Below, one piece after another: positions 1 to 7,897 of a stretch of DNA of 64,000 nucleotides (the stretch's first letter is position 1; the number at the start of each line of letters is the position of its first letter). The notes beneath the pieces are model-generated. The model searched no databases. It was not told the DNA's origin and saw nothing but the letters and a program-made list of their open reading frames with translations. The stretch comes from Flavobacteriales bacterium. GTDB lineage: Bacteria; Bacteroidota; Bacteroidia; Flavobacteriales_F; PHOS-HE28. The stretch spans positions 1 to 64,000 of the forward strand of contig JACJZF010000005.1 in assembly GCA_020635725.1 (NCBI GenBank), given 5' to 3'. Position numbers and translations under genes: made by a program.

Positions 1-1210
1 CACGGGCGTGCCAGATCAAGCTGCCTGCAGCAGCGCCAGGAAGTCGCAGCAAGGTTCTTCCTGCGGCGAACGAAGTGCTCAGTAGAACCCTTCCGCTCAC
101 ATCCAGCACCTGGAAGAATGCCATGGGCCGTTCCGAGGTGACGCGCAGCGCTGGGCCTTCGGCGCGATGCACGGTGATCGCGCTCGGCGCGGCAACGTCG
201 CTCATTCCTTGGCTCGCCGACACGGAGAATGCGAGCGTGTCCGTGCGGCCGCATCCGTCGATCACGATGAGCGAAGCGTCGTACGGCCCGCTTCCGGAAT
301 AGATGTGGAAGGCATCCTCGCCATCGGCGCTCGTGCCATCGCCGAAATGCCAAGTGTAGTCCACCGCGCCCACGGTGTTGCTCATGAAATAGACCTCGCC
401 GCCGCCGAGCAACATCCAGTCCGCCTGCGCCACCGGGTCGTTCACACCGATGTTCCAGACCTGCGCGCTGTCGAGCACCACTGAGCTGGACAGCGCTCTG
501 ATCGCAGCTGCCTGCGCCGCATCGACCCCGCCGGGCACGAACGACGAACTGGTGCTGGGTCTGCGGAAGACGGTGCTGAACAGCGTGGTGCTGGCGATGA
601 AGCTGCCTAACGCGTTGGGGTGGCTGCCATCGGTGTAGAGGCCGATTCCCGGATACAGCGCGCGATGCTCCCGCCAGACCGCTCCGGCCGCCGCGCAGGT
701 GGCGCTGTTATCCGAGGCCATCCGCAGGTATCGTTCCCGCAGCAGCGCTTGCATTCCTTCGTAGGTGCAGACCGGAGGCCATGAGGCGCAATTCTGAGCA
801 TCACCGTTCTCGCGACCCCAGGTCATGAGGAAAACAGGCTCCACGCATGGGTTGGCCTGACGCGCCAGGTCAACGAGCGCTGCGGCAAAGGGCAAGCACT
901 CGGTTTCCACCTGCCCCAGCGGGAAGGAGGGGAGCTGGCTCTGCTCCTGCAGCACCACCACGTCCCAATCGCCTTGCGCCAGGGCATTCAACGTGGCCGT
1001 GTTCTGCGTGTGCTGGTTGAAGGTGTAGCCACCCGGTGCCGACATGCCCGTGACGACATCCTCGCCGAGCGAGGCGGCCAGGGCCGTGAACATGCCCGGC
1101 AGGTCGTTGGTGTAGGTATAGCTGTTGCCGATGAAGAGCACGCGCGTCTGGCACGCGGCCGTTGCGGCGACCAGCATGAGCGACAGGCTCACGTGCCTCC
1201 AGGCGATCAT
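1..1210 (-). CDS. Secreted SGNH-type hydrolase with PKD-like domain, C-terminus cut by window edge
   Basis: The frame reads leftwards off the window, so about 403 residues are visible and the stop is missing. It starts with a hydrophobic export signal ending near ATAAC. SGNH/GDSL-type blocks follow: LFIGNSYT just after the signal (catalytic serine block) and DGSHPN near residue 193 (the Asp/His pair of the last block). Around residue 287 a PKD-like unit contains WHFGDGT, and the tail before the edge resembles the start of a T9SS sorting domain (VLDVSGRVLLS). The ATG overlaps the stop of the upstream DUF1801 gene by four bases (ATGA), so it is the last gene of a three-gene operon. The natural substrate cannot be told; esterase or carbohydrate deacetylase activity is typical of the fold. 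Confidence 0.8.
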   Translation of the reverse strand, partial: MIAWRHVSLSLMLVAATAACQTRVLFIGNSYTYTNDLPGMFTALAASLGEDVVTGMSAPGGYTFNQHTQNTATLNALAQGDWDVVVLQEQSQLPSFPLGQVETECLPFAAALVDLARQANPCVEPVFLMTWGRENGDAQNCASWPPVCTYEGMQALLRERYLRMASDNSATCAAAGAVWREHRALYPGIGLYTDGSHPNALGSFIASTTLFSTVFRRPSTSSSFVPGGVDAAQAAAIRALSSSVVLDSAQVWNIGVNDPVAQADWMLLGGGEVYFMSNTVGAVDYTWHFGDGTSADGEDAFHIYSGSGPYDASLIVIDGCGRTDTLAFSVSASQGMSDVAAPSAITVHRAEGPALRVTSERPMAFFQVLDVSGRVLLSTSFAAGRTLLRLPGAAAGSLIWHAR

Positions 1211-1674
1211 GCGCTGAGCGTGGTTTTGCGCTGGCCCATGGGCCTGGCGGTGATGCGACTGAGGTGGCGCTGGCTCCCCACGTATTTCACCACGCGGTCC
1301 AGCAGCGCGAAGGTGGCCTCATCGAGCTGCCGGAACCGGATGCACGATTTCCCGCAATCCATGGTGCGCAGCTCATTCTTGAACGCGCTCAAGAGATCGT
1401 AAGGAATCACATGAAGCGCCATGAAGTGCTTCTGATCAGCGAGCCCGAAGACCGGTTTCCCATCGAGGTGATAGGTGGGCATGCCATAGGCGAAGTCCTC
1501 GTCAGAATCAGGCCAGGTGCGTTTGATCAGGCCACGGAGCGTGCCGAGCGCCTCACGCCGCTCCTCGGGCATCCGCTCGAAATAGTCCTGTAGCTGGGCT
1601 CGGGTGCTGCACATCTTTTCTGGAGGGTTGAAGGTCGCGAAAGAAATCGAACCCGAGTCGGGCACGATCCTCAT
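1207..1674 (-). CDS. DUF1801 / YdhG-like small protein
   Basis: This protein of about 155 residues carries the DUF1801 pattern (PEERREALGTLRGLIK, then FAYGMPTYHLDGKPVFG, then a cysteine-bearing CGKSCIRF stretch). The family includes the iron chaperone Fra/YdhG of Bacillus and many uncharacterised proteins; a function here is not shown. The start at 1674 is chosen because its ATG overlaps the TGA of the upstream methyltransferase gene, suggesting coupled translation. A second ATG at 1614 is where family similarity begins and is a serious alternative. The stop overlaps the start of the SGNH gene. Confidence 0.75.
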   Translation of the reverse strand: MRIVPDSGSISFATFNPPEKMCSTRAQLQDYFERMPEERREALGTLRGLIKRTWPDSDEDFAYGMPTYHLDGKPVFGLADQKHFMALHVIPYDLLSAFKNELRTMDCGKSCIRFRQLDEATFALLDRVVKYVGSQRHLSRITARPMGQRKTTLSA

Positions 1675-2453
1675 TCGGCTCCGCTGATCGCATCGAGGCG
1701 GTATTCGCCACCGCTCTTCAGCCTCAGCCAATCGGCTCCATCACGTATGAACAGGTCGTCGATGATGCCTTCGACTGTTCCGCCGTCGATCATGGAAAGC
1801 TTGATCGGACGACGGGTGACCGCAGCCGCCTCGAACCGATCGTACAGCGCGCACGCGACAGGTGAATAGGAGAGAGGGCGTTGCGCATGCAGCCATAATT
1901 CACGCCCGGCGCGCGGCGCGATGGAGTTGTGACAGGGCTCCATCGACACAGCAGGGAAGTAGGGTTTGAGAAGAGGCTCGTAATCGGCCTTGAATCCACC
2001 GAAGGGCGGATGATCAGCGAATAGCGCATCGTTGAACAGTACGCCGACCAGCTTGCCGCCGGGGCGCAACAGCTCCCACATCTTACGCACGTAGCGATCG
2101 CGAAGCGCCGGATCCAACGCGCAGAAGAAGGTCTGTTCGAGGATCACGTCATACGAGCCTTCGTGCGCGAAGAAGTCGCCGACGATCAGGTGATCCGAGG
2201 GGAAATCCGGGCAGCGGGCCTTCAGGTCCACGAAGGGAGCATCGGTGAGATCGATGACATGCACGTTCCGGAAACCGGCACGATGCGCGTACTCGGCCTC
2301 GTAGGCCCGACCCGCTCCAGGGATCAGCATGCGCAGCTCGCGATCGGTGAGCTGGTCGATGTATGCGCGCAGCGGCGTGGATGGACCGCCCAGGTCCCAT
2401 CCGGTCTCGTTGTCGCCGTACCGCTGCTCCCAGAATGCGCGTGAGAGATCCAT
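1671..2453 (-). CDS. TPMT-family SAM-dependent methyltransferase with C-terminal add-on domain
   Basis: This 260-residue protein opens with the thiopurine-methyltransferase signature FWEQRYGDNETGWDLGG. A glycine-rich SAM loop (LIPGAGRAYEAEYAHRAG) and the acidic VIDLTDAPF segment follow. The family moves a methyl group from SAM to small acceptors such as thiols, halides or selenium compounds; the acceptor here is unknown. The last 55 or so residues (from about LYDRFEAAAV) look like a separate small beta-barrel-type domain (KLSMIDGGTVEGIIDDLFI), unusual for the family. The start MDLSRAFW is preferred over an upstream extension that runs into the divergent promoter region. It is the first gene of the operon. 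Confidence 0.85.
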   Translation of the reverse strand: MDLSRAFWEQRYGDNETGWDLGGPSTPLRAYIDQLTDRELRMLIPGAGRAYEAEYAHRAGFRNVHVIDLTDAPFVDLKARCPDFPSDHLIVGDFFAHEGSYDVILEQTFFCALDPALRDRYVRKMWELLRPGGKLVGVLFNDALFADHPPFGGFKADYEPLLKPYFPAVSMEPCHNSIAPRAGRELWLHAQRPLSYSPVACALYDRFEAAAVTRRPIKLSMIDGGTVEGIIDDLFIRDGADWLRLKSGGEYRLDAISGAE

Positions 2454-2628
2454 GCAGCGAAGGTCGCTCCTGCGATGATGCCGCGCTGAAGGCCGCGCCG
2501 AGCGCGGCGCGCGCGCGCCGACACCCTCATGATGCGTATATTCGCGGCGTTCCAGGCGCGCGCTGCGTGCCCCTTCCCGGTCCGGACCTCCCTCTTTCTT
2601 CGGGCCTTTCACGTACGAGCCGCATGAT
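2454..2628. promoter_or_regulatory. Divergent intergenic promoter region
   Basis: These 175 bases separate the minus-strand methyltransferase gene from the plus-strand symporter gene. On the minus strand a GACCTTCG box (2458-2465) lies four bases before the methyltransferase ATG. On the plus strand TATATTCG (2537-2544) fits the TAnnTTyG -7 consensus for the symporter operon, 84 bases before its start. No gene is evident inside. Confidence 0.5.
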
Positions 2629-4077
2629 TTGCACTGGATAGACGCCGGCATATTCCTTCTTTACATGATCGCCCTGCTGGGGGTTGGCGTGTACTTCATG
2701 CGGAGGAATACCAGTGCTGAGGACTATTTCGTCAGCGGCCGTTCGATGGGCAAGTGGCATATCGGGCTATCGGTGGTGGCCACGGATGTGGGTGGCGGAT
2801 TCTCCATCGGTCTGGGCGGGCTCGGCTTCGCGCTTGGGCTGAGCGGTTCCTGGATGCTCTTCACCGGGCTGATCGGCGCGTGGCTCGCCGCAGTGCTGCT
2901 CATTCCGCGCGTGTACGCACTCGGCAGCAGCAAGCGCCTGCTCACCTTCCCTCAGCTCTTCGGCCACTACTACGATGCGCGTGTGGCGCTCCTCGCGGGC
3001 ATCATCTCCGTGGTGGGCTACCTGGGCTTCACCAGTTCCCAGATCCTGGCTGGCGCGAAACTGGCCTCGGCCTCGGTGGAAGGGCTCGAGCTGAGCACGG
3101 CCCTGCTGGTCATGGGCGGCATCACCATCCTGTACACCGTGCTCGGCGGCATGAATGCGGTGATCCACACCGACACCGTGCAATGGATCGTGCTCATGAT
3201 TGGTTTGATCCTGGTGGCGCTGCCCATGGCGTGGAACGCGGTGGGCGGCTGGGAGGCGATCAGCGCCAGCGTGGGGCCGGAGATGCTCGCGTTGGACCAC
3301 ATCGGCCCGGTGAAGCTGCTGAACTGGGCCATCACGATCATACCGATCTGGTTCGTGGGCATGACGCTGTATCAACGCATCTATGCCAGCCGGAGCGAGC
3401 GTGAGGCGAAGCAGGCCTGGTTCATCGCCGGGCTCTTCGAATGGCCGGTCATGGCTTTCATGGGCGTGCTGCTCGGGCTGTTGGCCCGCGTGGCGGCGGA
3501 ACAGGGCATGCTCGCCAGCCTGTTGCCCGGGGCAGCGGCGGACATCGACCCGGAGCTCGGGCTGCCCTTGCTGCTGCGGTTGATCCTTCCGGCAGGCCTC
3601 ATGGGCGTGGTGCTCGCGGCCTACTTCAGCGCGATCCTCTCCACGGCCGACAGCTGCCTGATGGCGGCGAGCGGCAACCTGCTCACCGATATCATCCACC
3701 GCCGCGGCAACGCCATGGATGAGAAGCGCCAGCTGCGCCTCTCGCAGCTCTTCACCCTGCTCCTTGGCGCCGTGGCACTGGTGCTTGCGGCCGGCATGAC
3801 CAATGTGCTCTCGCTCATGCTGCACAGCTACGCCTTCATGGTGAGCGGATTGCTGGTGCCTCTGGTGGCCGCGCTCTTCTTCGGGCAGCGCAACAGCAGG
3901 GCCGCATTGGGGAGCATGCTCATTGGCGGTGGCACCACGGTGGGGCTCACCCTCTCCGGCACCGCTTTACCCGCCGGCCTCGACGCCAACATCTTCGGCA
4001 TCACGGCCAGCGCGCTCTGTTTCATCACCGTCGCACGCCTCTTCCCGCAGGCACGCGCGATCCAATCATCGAACTGA
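2629..4077 (+). CDS. Sodium:solute symporter (SSS family)
   Basis: This 482-residue polytopic membrane protein shows about 13 hydrophobic segments. The SSS hallmark SAILSTADSCLMAAS near residue 340 contains the serine/threonine residues that bind sodium in the LeuT fold. Other family patterns are DYFVSGRSMG near the N-terminus and YTVLGGMNAVIHTD mid-protein. It couples uptake of an organic solute to sodium entry at the inner membrane; the solute is not predictable from sequence, but downstream genes (amidohydrolase, racemases) suggest an amino-acid-type compound. Translation appears to begin at TTG, since no ATG in frame precedes the conserved N-terminus. The stop abuts the start of the next gene. 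Confidence 0.9.
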   Translation: MHWIDAGIFLLYMIALLGVGVYFMRRNTSAEDYFVSGRSMGKWHIGLSVVATDVGGGFSIGLGGLGFALGLSGSWMLFTGLIGAWLAAVLLIPRVYALGSSKRLLTFPQLFGHYYDARVALLAGIISVVGYLGFTSSQILAGAKLASASVEGLELSTALLVMGGITILYTVLGGMNAVIHTDTVQWIVLMIGLILVALPMAWNAVGGWEAISASVGPEMLALDHIGPVKLLNWAITIIPIWFVGMTLYQRIYASRSEREAKQAWFIAGLFEWPVMAFMGVLLGLLARVAAEQGMLASLLPGAAADIDPELGLPLLLRLILPAGLMGVVLAAYFSAILSTADSCLMAASGNLLTDIIHRRGNAMDEKRQLRLSQLFTLLLGAVALVLAAGMTNVLSLMLHSYAFMVSGLLVPLVAALFFGQRNSRAALGSMLIGGGTTVGLTLSGTALPAGLDANIFGITASALCFITVARLFPQARAIQSSN

Positions 4078-4512
4078 ATGGAGACCGTACGCATCGACCC
4101 CACGACCGGGCCGCACGCCCGATTCACCAACGACCGGATCTCCGGCTTCCTCGAGGAGCATCTGGACCAATTCGGCGATCGCAAGGAAGACATCCTCAAA
4201 TGCCTCGCCTACGCCCTCGACCCGGAGCGCGGCGGCTTCGTCGTCGTGGCGGCCGAAGGCGATGCCATCCGAGGCGCCGTAGTGGTGAACGAGACCGGCA
4301 TGAGCGGCTACATCCCCGAGAACATCCTGGTGTACATCGCGGTGGATCGCACGCAGCGCGGCAAGGGCGTGGGCAAGCTGCTCATGCGCGAGGCACTCGA
4401 TCGGGCGAAAGGCGCCGTGGCGCTGCATGTAGAGCCCGACAACCCGGCCCGCAAGCTGTACGAGTCGCTCGGCTTCACCAACAAGTACCTTGAAATGCGC
4501 CTCAACCGATGA
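4078..4512 (+). CDS. GNAT-family N-acetyltransferase
   Basis: This 144-residue protein contains the acetyl-CoA pyrophosphate loop RTQRGKGVGKLLM and the C-terminal NPARKLYESLGF motif, both typical of GNAT enzymes. Such enzymes acetylate amines of small molecules or proteins in the cytoplasm. The ATG follows the symporter stop with no gap, and the TGA overlaps the next ATG, so it is part of a coupled operon. The acceptor could be an amino acid linked to the downstream amidohydrolase and racemases, but that is inference. Confidence 0.88.
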   Translation: METVRIDPTTGPHARFTNDRISGFLEEHLDQFGDRKEDILKCLAYALDPERGGFVVVAAEGDAIRGAVVVNETGMSGYIPENILVYIAVDRTQRGKGVGKLLMREALDRAKGAVALHVEPDNPARKLYESLGFTNKYLEMRLNR

Positions 4513-5675
4513 TCACCGAACACACGAAGCACCTCGTGGACGAAGCGCTGTTCGAGCACATCAGCGCATTGCGGCGTGAGCTGCACGCGCATCCGGAGAC
4601 CGCCATGGAAGAGACGTGGACCGCGAAGCGTGTGCGCGCCCATCTGGAGGCGCAGCGGCCCGATGCGCTGTTGACCGAAGTGGGCGGAACCGGCCTGCTG
4701 GCGCGCTTCGATGGCAACGAAGAGGGACCGACGCTGCTCTTCCGATGCGAGCTCGACGCCTTGCCCATCGAAGAGGAGAACACCTTCGCGCATCGTTCCG
4801 CGATCGCAGGCCGATCGCACAAATGCGGGCACGATGGCCATATGGCGATACTCTGCGGACTCGCTGAGCGATTGGGTTCCCAGCGCCCGGAGCGAGGTCG
4901 CGTGTGGCTGCTGTTCCAACCGGCCGAGGAGAATGGCATGGGCGCGCAGGCCGTGCTGGAGGATGAACGCGTGAAGGGCATGCGATTCGACCGGGTGTTC
5001 GCGCTGCATAACCTCCCGGGCGTGCCGAAAGGCCAGGTGATGCTCCGTGATGACACCTTCACGGCGGCGGTCAACAGCATCGTCGTCCATTTCAAGGGCA
5101 GGACCTCGCACGCGGCGGAGCCGGAGAACGGCCTGAACCCGGCAGCGGCCATGTCGGCGCTCATCCATCGCAGCCTGGCCTTGGACAACAACGCGCCCAC
5201 CGATGCCCACATGCGCGTGGTGACCCCGGTGTATGCGCGACTGGGCAGCAAGGATTACGGCATTTCGGCAGGAAGCGCCGAGGTGCATATCACCCTGCGC
5301 TGCTGGAACGATGCCGAGCTGGCCCATCTGCAACGCTGCGTGGAGGATGCCGCCCGGGAGATCGGTGCGCAGCACGGGCTCGGCGTAGACATCGGCTACA
5401 CCCAGCATTTCCACGCCAACCGCAATGACAAGCAGACCGTGGACATCGTGCGGCGCGCGGTGGATGCGGTGGGCCTGACCTGGCAAGAGCCGGAACACCC
5501 CTTCAAGTGGGGCGAGGATTTCGGGCTGTTCACGGCTCGCTTCCCCGGCTGCATGTTCGGGCTCGGCGCCGGCGAGGACACGCCTGCGCTGCACAATCCG
5601 GACTACGACTTCCCCGATGACATCATCCCCGCTGGCATCGCCGTCTTCGAGCGCATCATCCGCCAGGCCGACTGA
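4509..5675 (+). CDS. M20-family metallo-amidohydrolase
   Basis: This 388-residue enzyme resembles the IAA-amino-acid hydrolase / N-acyl-amino-acid amidohydrolase branch of peptidase family M20. It shows RRELHAHPE near the N-terminus, the metal-binding CGHDGH near residue 110, the catalytic-glutamate region QPAEENGMGA near 140, a further ligand in LHNLPG near 170 and the dimerisation-domain motif GRTSHAAEPENG. It would hydrolyse an amide bond on an N-acylated amino acid or related compound in the cytoplasm (no signal peptide). Its ATG overlaps the GNAT stop, and the racemase gene follows without a gap. Confidence 0.9.
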   Translation: MITEHTKHLVDEALFEHISALRRELHAHPETAMEETWTAKRVRAHLEAQRPDALLTEVGGTGLLARFDGNEEGPTLLFRCELDALPIEEENTFAHRSAIAGRSHKCGHDGHMAILCGLAERLGSQRPERGRVWLLFQPAEENGMGAQAVLEDERVKGMRFDRVFALHNLPGVPKGQVMLRDDTFTAAVNSIVVHFKGRTSHAAEPENGLNPAAAMSALIHRSLALDNNAPTDAHMRVVTPVYARLGSKDYGISAGSAEVHITLRCWNDAELAHLQRCVEDAAREIGAQHGLGVDIGYTQHFHANRNDKQTVDIVRRAVDAVGLTWQEPEHPFKWGEDFGLFTARFPGCMFGLGAGEDTPALHNPDYDFPDDIIPAGIAVFERIIRQAD

Positions 5676-6824
5676 ATGTTCGAGACCAGCGCCATCACCC
5701 TCAGCCGCAGCGCGTTGCGGGGCAACATCGCCTTCCTGCGCTCGCAGCTCGGCGATGCGCGGCTGTGCGGCGTGGTCAAGGGCAATGCGTATGGCCACGG
5801 CTTCATGCCTTTCGTTCCCCTGGCGATGGAAGAGGGCGTGGATTACTTCGGTGTGTACTCGGCCGACGAGGCCTGGTTCATCACGCGGCATCTCGAATCA
5901 CCGCCGGACCTGTTCATCATGGGCAATGCGGAAGGCGAGGGCGTGGAGTGGGCGGTGGAACGCGGCATTGAATTCTGCGTGCACGACCTGGACCGGCTCA
6001 ACAGTGCCATGCGTGCCGCGGAGCGCCTTGCGAAGAAGGCGCGCATCCACATCGAGGTGGAGACGGGCATGCACCGCACCGGATTCGCGATGCAGGAGCT
6101 GGAAACCGTGATCGAACGGATGAAGGCGCACGCGGAGCAGCTCGATTTCACGGGGCTGTTCACGCATTTCGCCGGTGCGGAGAGCCAGGTGAATGATGAT
6201 CGGGTACGCGAGCAGATCGCGGTGTTCGAGCGTGCGCGCCAGCGGTTCGCGGCGGCGGGCCTTCGGCCCCGTTACGCGCATCAGGCGTGCTCGGCGGCGG
6301 TGATGAACTTCCCGCGCACCATCGGTCCCATGGCGCGCGTCGGCATCATGCAATACGGCTTCTGGAGCAACCCGGAGACCTGGCTGCGGTATAGCGCCGC
6401 ACGAGGCATCAACCGCGATCCCTTGAAGCGCGTGATCGGATGGACGAGCCGCGTGATGGGGGTGAGCGAGGTGGAGACCGGGGACCACATCGGCTACGGC
6501 AACAGCGCGCAGGCCCTGCACCCCATGCGCATCGCTGTGGTGCCAGTGGGCTACGCGCACGGCTTCGACCGGGGCTTGAGCAACAACGGGCACGTGCTGA
6601 TCCGCGGCCGCCGCGCCAAGGTCACCGGCATCGTCAACATGAACGCCATAACAGTGGATGTGACCGACATCGATGGCGTTGGGAAGGGCGATGAGGCGGT
6701 GCTCATCGGCCAGCAAGGCGATCAGGCGATCACCGTGGCGAGCTTCGGGGAACTCAGCGAGCAGCTGAACTACGAGCTGCTCACGCGGCTGCCGCATTAC
6801 ATCCCACGCAGCGTGATCGACTAG
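5676..6824 (+). CDS. alr: Alanine-racemase-family PLP enzyme
   Basis: This 382-residue protein has the fold-III PLP racemase layout. The PLP lysine is in VVKGNAYGHG (Lys35) and the catalytic tyrosine of the C-terminal barrel lies in HIGYGNS. It departs from classical Alr in places: GYAHGF stands where GYADGY is usual, NMNAI replaces the CMDQ region, and an extra loop (GFWSNPETWLRY) follows the ARVGIMQYG segment. The family interconverts L- and D-amino acids, normally alanine for peptidoglycan. Given these differences and the neighbouring second racemase, another amino acid is possible. It starts directly after the amidohydrolase stop. Confidence 0.82.
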   Translation: MFETSAITLSRSALRGNIAFLRSQLGDARLCGVVKGNAYGHGFMPFVPLAMEEGVDYFGVYSADEAWFITRHLESPPDLFIMGNAEGEGVEWAVERGIEFCVHDLDRLNSAMRAAERLAKKARIHIEVETGMHRTGFAMQELETVIERMKAHAEQLDFTGLFTHFAGAESQVNDDRVREQIAVFERARQRFAAAGLRPRYAHQACSAAVMNFPRTIGPMARVGIMQYGFWSNPETWLRYSAARGINRDPLKRVIGWTSRVMGVSEVETGDHIGYGNSAQALHPMRIAVVPVGYAHGFDRGLSNNGHVLIRGRRAKVTGIVNMNAITVDVTDIDGVGKGDEAVLIGQQGDQAITVASFGELSEQLNYELLTRLPHYIPRSVID

Positions 6825-6826
6825 CC

Positions 6827-7897
6827 ATGGCCTACCTCAAGCTCTATCGCTCGAAACTGCGCAACAATCATCAGGTGCTGTCCGACTGGTTCGCAGGCAA
6901 CGGCATCGAATGGGGCGTGGTGACCAAATTGCTCTGCGGCAACAAGACCTTCCTGCAGGAGCTGGTGCACCTGGGCGTGCGCGAGATGCACGATACGCGC
7001 ATCAGCAACCTGCGCGCGATCAAGTCCATCGCGCCGGATGTGCAGACCGTGTACATCAAGCCGCCCGCCAAGCGAAGCCTGGCCAGCGTGGTGCGCTATG
7101 CCGACGTGAGCTTCAACACCGACCTCAGCACCATCCGCGGCCTCAGCGCCGAGGCTGTGAAGCAGGAGCGGCATCACAAGGTGATCATCATGGTAGAGAT
7201 GGGCGACCTGCGCGAAGGCGTGATGGGCGAGCACCTCACCGACTTCTACGCGCAGGTATTCCAGCTGCCGGGCATCGAGATCATCGGCCTGGGCACGAAC
7301 CTGAACTGCCTCAACGGCATCATGCCTTCGGCGGACAAGCTCATCCAGCTCAGCCTCTACAAGCAGCTGATCGAGGCGCGCTTCGGGCGGGTGATCCCAT
7401 GGGTGAGCGGGGGCACCACGGTCACGGTCCCGTTGCTCTTGAACAAGGAGCTGCCCAAGGGCGTCAACCACTTCCGCATCGGTGAGGCGCTCTTCTTCGG
7501 GGCGGACCTCTTCACCGGCGGCGTGCTGCCCGGCATGGAGCCCGATGTCTTCGAGCTCTTCGCCGAGGTGATCGAGCTCTACGAGAAGCCCGTGGTGCCC
7601 ACCGGCGTGCAGATGGAGAATCCCTCCGGCCACAAGCCCGAGTTCGACGATGCCGATCGCGGACGACGTTCCTACCGCGCCATCCTCGATATCGGATTGC
7701 TCGACGTGCAGCCCACCTACCTCATCCCCGCCGATGCGCACGTGCAGGTGATCGAGGCCAGCAGCGACATGCTGGTGGTGGACCTGGGAGAAAGCCCGCT
7801 CGACTACCGGGTGGGTTCCGTGATGCGCTTCGGCCTGAAGTACATGGGCGCCTTGGGCGTGATGAACTCGCGCTACATCGACAAGGTGGTGGACTGA
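6827..7897 (+). CDS. Alanine/ornithine racemase family PLP enzyme
   Basis: This 356-residue PLP fold-III enzyme belongs to the ornithine-racemase-like branch, distinct from Alr. The PLP lysine is in GVVTKLLCGN (Lys34). VEMGDLREG, GTNLNCLNG and the SGGTT phosphate-binding stretch follow the known Orr/YhfX pattern. The family racemises amino acids such as ornithine; the substrate here is not defined. Only two bases separate it from the preceding racemase stop, making two different racemases in tandem at the end of an operon with a symporter and an amidohydrolase. Its stop abuts the stop of the convergent rlmD gene. Confidence 0.85.
   Translation: MAYLKLYRSKLRNNHQVLSDWFAGNGIEWGVVTKLLCGNKTFLQELVHLGVREMHDTRISNLRAIKSIAPDVQTVYIKPPAKRSLASVVRYADVSFNTDLSTIRGLSAEAVKQERHHKVIIMVEMGDLREGVMGEHLTDFYAQVFQLPGIEIIGLGTNLNCLNGIMPSADKLIQLSLYKQLIEARFGRVIPWVSGGTTVTVPLLLNKELPKGVNHFRIGEALFFGADLFTGGVLPGMEPDVFELFAEVIELYEKPVVPTGVQMENPSGHKPEFDDADRGRRSYRAILDIGLLDVQPTYLIPADAHVQVIEASSDMLVVDLGESPLDYRVGSVMRFGLKYMGALGVMNSRYIDKVVD

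Noticed and set aside
2767..3825. Minus-strand open frame of 352 codons across the symporter gene
   Set aside because: Antisense shadow of a clear membrane transporter; its translation is rich in H, Q, R and A with no domain.
4308..5891. Long minus-strand open frame of 527 codons opposite the amidohydrolase and racemase genes
   Set aside because: It lies antisense to well-supported genes, is low in recognisable motifs and rich in H, R, A and G, as expected of high-G+C shadow frames.
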